Of a stretch of 26,093 nt of DNA, positions 24,148-26,093 are shown one piece after another. Each line of letters starts with the position of its first letter. Position 1 is the stretch's first letter. The stretch is from CAXPZW01 sp049594615 (GTDB lineage Bacteria > Bacteroidota > Bacteroidia > Flavobacteriales_D > Sanyastnellaceae), in the NCBI GenBank assembly GCA_049594615.1, contig JBMYJR010000043.1, positions 1 to 26,093 of the forward strand, in the 5' to 3' direction. Under the pieces are notes generated by a model that did not search any database, was not told the origin of the DNA, and was given only the letters and a program-made list of their open reading frames with translations. The position numbers were made by a program, and so were the translations under genes.

Positions 24148-24639
24148 ATGTGGAAACTGCTCATGGGGGCCTTGCTTTGCGCGAGTGCCACAGTCCCCCA
24201 CAAGTTTTACTTCTCCAACACAGAACTGCATGTCAACCGCGAAGCGGGTACGGTAGAAATCACCCTGCGCACCTTCACCGATGACACCGAGCGTGCACTT
24301 ATGGAAGGGCGCACCGAACCCCTGCGTATTGGCGACGAGCGCGAAGATCCGGCCACCCCAACCCTGCTCGACACCTACTTGCGCGAACACCTTGTGGTAC
24401 TCTGCGGCGAGGACACCCTTGACCTTGCCTTCTTGGGCTTTGAGGTAGAAGGGTACGACATTACCTGGAGCTACCTGGAGGCGCCGCTGCCAGATCTGTC
24501 GGGGCCCATCACCATCCATCACACGTTGTTTTTGGAGCTGTTTGAGGACCAAACCAACTCGGTTCACTGCGACCTGAATGGCGGCTGGATTGCCAGAGAA
24601 CTCAACCGCGACAACCCCACCCACACTTTCGAACCATGA
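24148..24639 (+). CDS. Exported DUF6702-like protein
   Basis: A 163-residue protein with a short signal peptide (MWKLLMGALLCASAT) followed by HKFYFSNTELHVNREAGTVEITLRTFTDD, LVVLCGEDTLDLAFLGFEVEG and HHTLFLELFEDQTNSVHCDL. This strand pattern matches the DUF6702 family common in Bacteroidota, whose role is unknown; the assignment is from recalled pattern. Probably periplasmic. The stop overlaps the nth start (ATGA), so it is translationally coupled with a DNA repair gene, with no obvious functional link. Confidence 0.8.
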   Translation: MWKLLMGALLCASATVPHKFYFSNTELHVNREAGTVEITLRTFTDDTERALMEGRTEPLRIGDEREDPATPTLLDTYLREHLVVLCGEDTLDLAFLGFEVEGYDITWSYLEAPLPDLSGPITIHHTLFLELFEDQTNSVHCDLNGGWIARELNRDNPTHTFEP

Positions 24640-25307
24640 CCCGGGCGGAAAAAGCCGACTACATCGTCACCGAACTCGAGAAACTCTACCCAGAAACACC
24701 GGTGCCGCTCGACCACACCGACGCATACACCTTGCTTGTGGCCGTGCTGTTGAGCGCCCAATGCACCGATGAGCGCGTAAACCAAGTCACCCCTTCGCTC
24801 TGGCGCTTGGCGAGCAACCCGTTTGACATGGTCAAATTGACCGTGGACGACATCCGCGAAGTGATCCGTCCCTGCGGCCTTTCCCCGGCCAAATCCAAGG
24901 CCATCTGGGGACTGAGCGATATCCTGATCAATGAGCACGGCGGCGAAGTGCCGCAAACCTTTGAAGCGCTGGAAGCCCTGCCCGGAGTGGGACACAAAAC
25001 GGCTTCAGTGGTCATGGCCCAAGCCTTTGGGGTGCCTGCCTTTCCAGTAGACACACACATCCACCGCTTGATGCGCCGCTGGGGCATGACCTCCGGTAAA
25101 AACGTAGACCAGACCGAAAAGGACGCCAAGAAGTACTTCCCCCGCGAGTTGTGGAACAAGCTGCACCTGCAGATCATTTTCTACGGCCGGGAATACTCGC
25201 CCGCTCGTGGAGCCAAACTGGAGAAAGACTACATCACCGCCACCATCGGGCTGAAAGGAGAAATCGAAAAGATGCTTCACCCGCCCAAGCCCAAGCGCAA
25301 AAAGTGA
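24636..25307 (+). CDS. nth: Endonuclease III-type DNA glycosylase/AP lyase lacking the Fe-S cluster
   Basis: Base-excision repair enzyme that removes oxidised pyrimidines and cuts abasic sites. The 223-residue protein has the HhH-GPD fold: LLVAVLLSAQCTDERVNQV at 33-51, the helix-hairpin-helix LEALPGVGHKTASVV with catalytic Lys121, and FPVDTHIHRLMRR with catalytic Asp139. The C-terminal part, where most family members carry Cys-x6-Cys-x2-Cys-x5-Cys for a 4Fe-4S cluster, reads FYGREYSPARGAKLEKDYI with no cysteine; the only cysteines are 43 and 80. A Lys-rich tail (PPKPKRKK) may help DNA binding. It is overlapped by both neighbours. Confidence 0.93.
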   Translation: MTRAEKADYIVTELEKLYPETPVPLDHTDAYTLLVAVLLSAQCTDERVNQVTPSLWRLASNPFDMVKLTVDDIREVIRPCGLSPAKSKAIWGLSDILINEHGGEVPQTFEALEALPGVGHKTASVVMAQAFGVPAFPVDTHIHRLMRRWGMTSGKNVDQTEKDAKKYFPRELWNKLHLQIIFYGREYSPARGAKLEKDYITATIGLKGEIEKMLHPPKPKRKK

Positions 25308-26093
25308 GCACTGAGCCCACATACAGCGGCGGCAAACGCAACCGCTACCGTCCCGGAATGCCCTGGAGTGAGCGGGCCACCAAGGATCTCAAAGCGTGGC
25401 TGGCCGACGCCAAGCAAGCCCTGAGCGGCGGGGCCAGCTTCCAACTGGCAACCTACCCGGACTACCCCTCCAAGCGCACCACCATTTTCAAAATCGCCGG
25501 CGCACTGAACGCCCGCCTGAGCAACATCCCTGAGACCAGCACCGAACTGGTGCTGTACTTCCACGACGCCACGTTCAAGCAATTCACCGATGTGCCGGGC
25601 TTGCCTGCGGGCGTGCGCGTGTTGAATGGGGACTGTACCGACATCTCCAAATTCAAGGTGGACCGCGTACACCGCGATGTGTTCGGCTACGCCACCGAAG
25701 TGGATCCCCTCGCCCACACCGGGCCCGCCGTGGAAAAGAGCGACGAGAATGCCAAGCACGACGGGCGCATTGTCCAGCTCCCCATTTCAGAAGCGCGGCC
25801 AAACACGATCTACCAAGTGGTGATCGACAACACGGTCAGTGACAGCGAGGTGGTGGACTACCGCGTGCCGGTGATGGGCGGGGTATTGCCGCTGGTGTAC
25901 CGCAAGTACAAGTCTCACGAACTGCGCTTTACCAACGAGGTTTCACGCAGCTCGCTTCATGCAGTAGAGGAATGCTTCAGCAAAGCAGAGGTGGAACAAA
26001 TTGCGGCGTTTACCGCAGCCATGAACGCGGACTTTTGCGAGCTGGATGTGCTGCGCGACAAGGTATCAGGCCAGCTCTACATCATCGATGTGA
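25304..26093 (+). CDS. ATP-grasp-like protein, cut by the window end
   Basis: An open frame from GTG 25304, overlapping the nth stop (GTGA), runs to the window edge without a stop: at least 263 codons. The product begins STEPTYSGGKRNRYRPG and contains IFKIAGALNARLSN, ELVLYFHDATFKQ, VRVLNGDCTDISKFKVDRV, VFGYATEVDP, VYRKYKSHELRFTNEV and, at the edge, CELDVLRDKVSGQLYIIDV. The last segment matches the metal-binding strand of ATP-grasp ligases (D..R....G..Y..DV), which would continue to an Asn-x-x-P type motif outside the window. There is no signal peptide, so it is cytoplasmic. Substrate unknown. ATP-grasp is my inference from the final motif and the paired KY..H/LRF segments. Confidence 0.65.
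   Translation, partial: MSTEPTYSGGKRNRYRPGMPWSERATKDLKAWLADAKQALSGGASFQLATYPDYPSKRTTIFKIAGALNARLSNIPETSTELVLYFHDATFKQFTDVPGLPAGVRVLNGDCTDISKFKVDRVHRDVFGYATEVDPLAHTGPAVEKSDENAKHDGRIVQLPISEARPNTIYQVVIDNTVSDSEVVDYRVPVMGGVLPLVYRKYKSHELRFTNEVSRSSLHAVEECFSKAEVEQIAAFTAAMNADFCELDVLRDKVSGQLYIIDV

Overview
The window looks like a chromosomal segment of a Bacteroidota bacterium, most likely a fairly GC-rich member of the Flavobacteriales. The evidence is a SusC/SusD pair, C-terminal type IX secretion (T9SS) sorting tails, lipoproteins with Bacteroidota-style lipoboxes, promoter -7 boxes of the TAnnTTTG type, and no Shine-Dalgarno dependence. Ten Ns inside trpA show the assembly is a draft. No tRNA, rRNA, CRISPR array, insertion sequence or phage gene was seen.

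Layout. (1) 1-1907, plus strand: the tail of trpB, trpA with an assembly gap, and a DAHP synthase with an N-terminal regulatory domain. The genes overlap by 4 bases, so this is an aromatic amino acid operon. (2) 1978-4920: a subtilisin-like lipoprotein with a strong terminator, a collapsed remnant of a hydrolase-OsmC fusion gene, and a serine-hydrolase-like protein that has lost its catalytic residues. (3) 8883-4927, minus strand: pfkA, gap, a BadF-type sugar kinase, a methylglyoxal-synthase-like gene and beta-phosphoglucomutase, a compact sugar-catabolism operon. (4) 8992-11972, plus strand, divergent from pfkA: a Nudix-type transcription regulator translationally coupled to a secreted CotH kinase-like protein. 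(5) 12060-20899: an alpha-glucan utilization locus with a T9SS-exported GH13 amylase, SusC, SusD, a small lipoprotein and a two-domain exported protein, closed by a terminator. (6) 20956-21622 holds no recognisable gene. (7) 24058-21623, minus strand: a second GH13 amylase, this one a lipoprotein. (8) 24148-26093, plus strand: a DUF6702-like protein, an Nth-type DNA glycosylase without Fe-S cysteines, and an ATP-grasp-like gene cut by the window edge.

How it fits together. Starch or glycogen is probably cut outside the cell by the secreted and surface GH13 enzymes, imported by SusCD, and fed into glycolysis by a sugar kinase, beta-phosphoglucomutase, PfkA and Gap. A palindromic motif built on AAGTGT-N7/9-ACACTT lies at the amylase promoter, the susC promoter and (less perfectly) the pfkA/regulator divergent region. 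The best candidate for the protein that binds it is the Nudix-type regulator encoded between these units. This would be a local regulon joining polysaccharide capture to glycolysis.

Several proteins have changed active sites: a serine hydrolase without Ser/Lys, a methylglyoxal-synthase fold without its catalytic Asp and His, a subtilase whose oxyanion Asn is Thr, and an endonuclease III without its Fe-S cluster.
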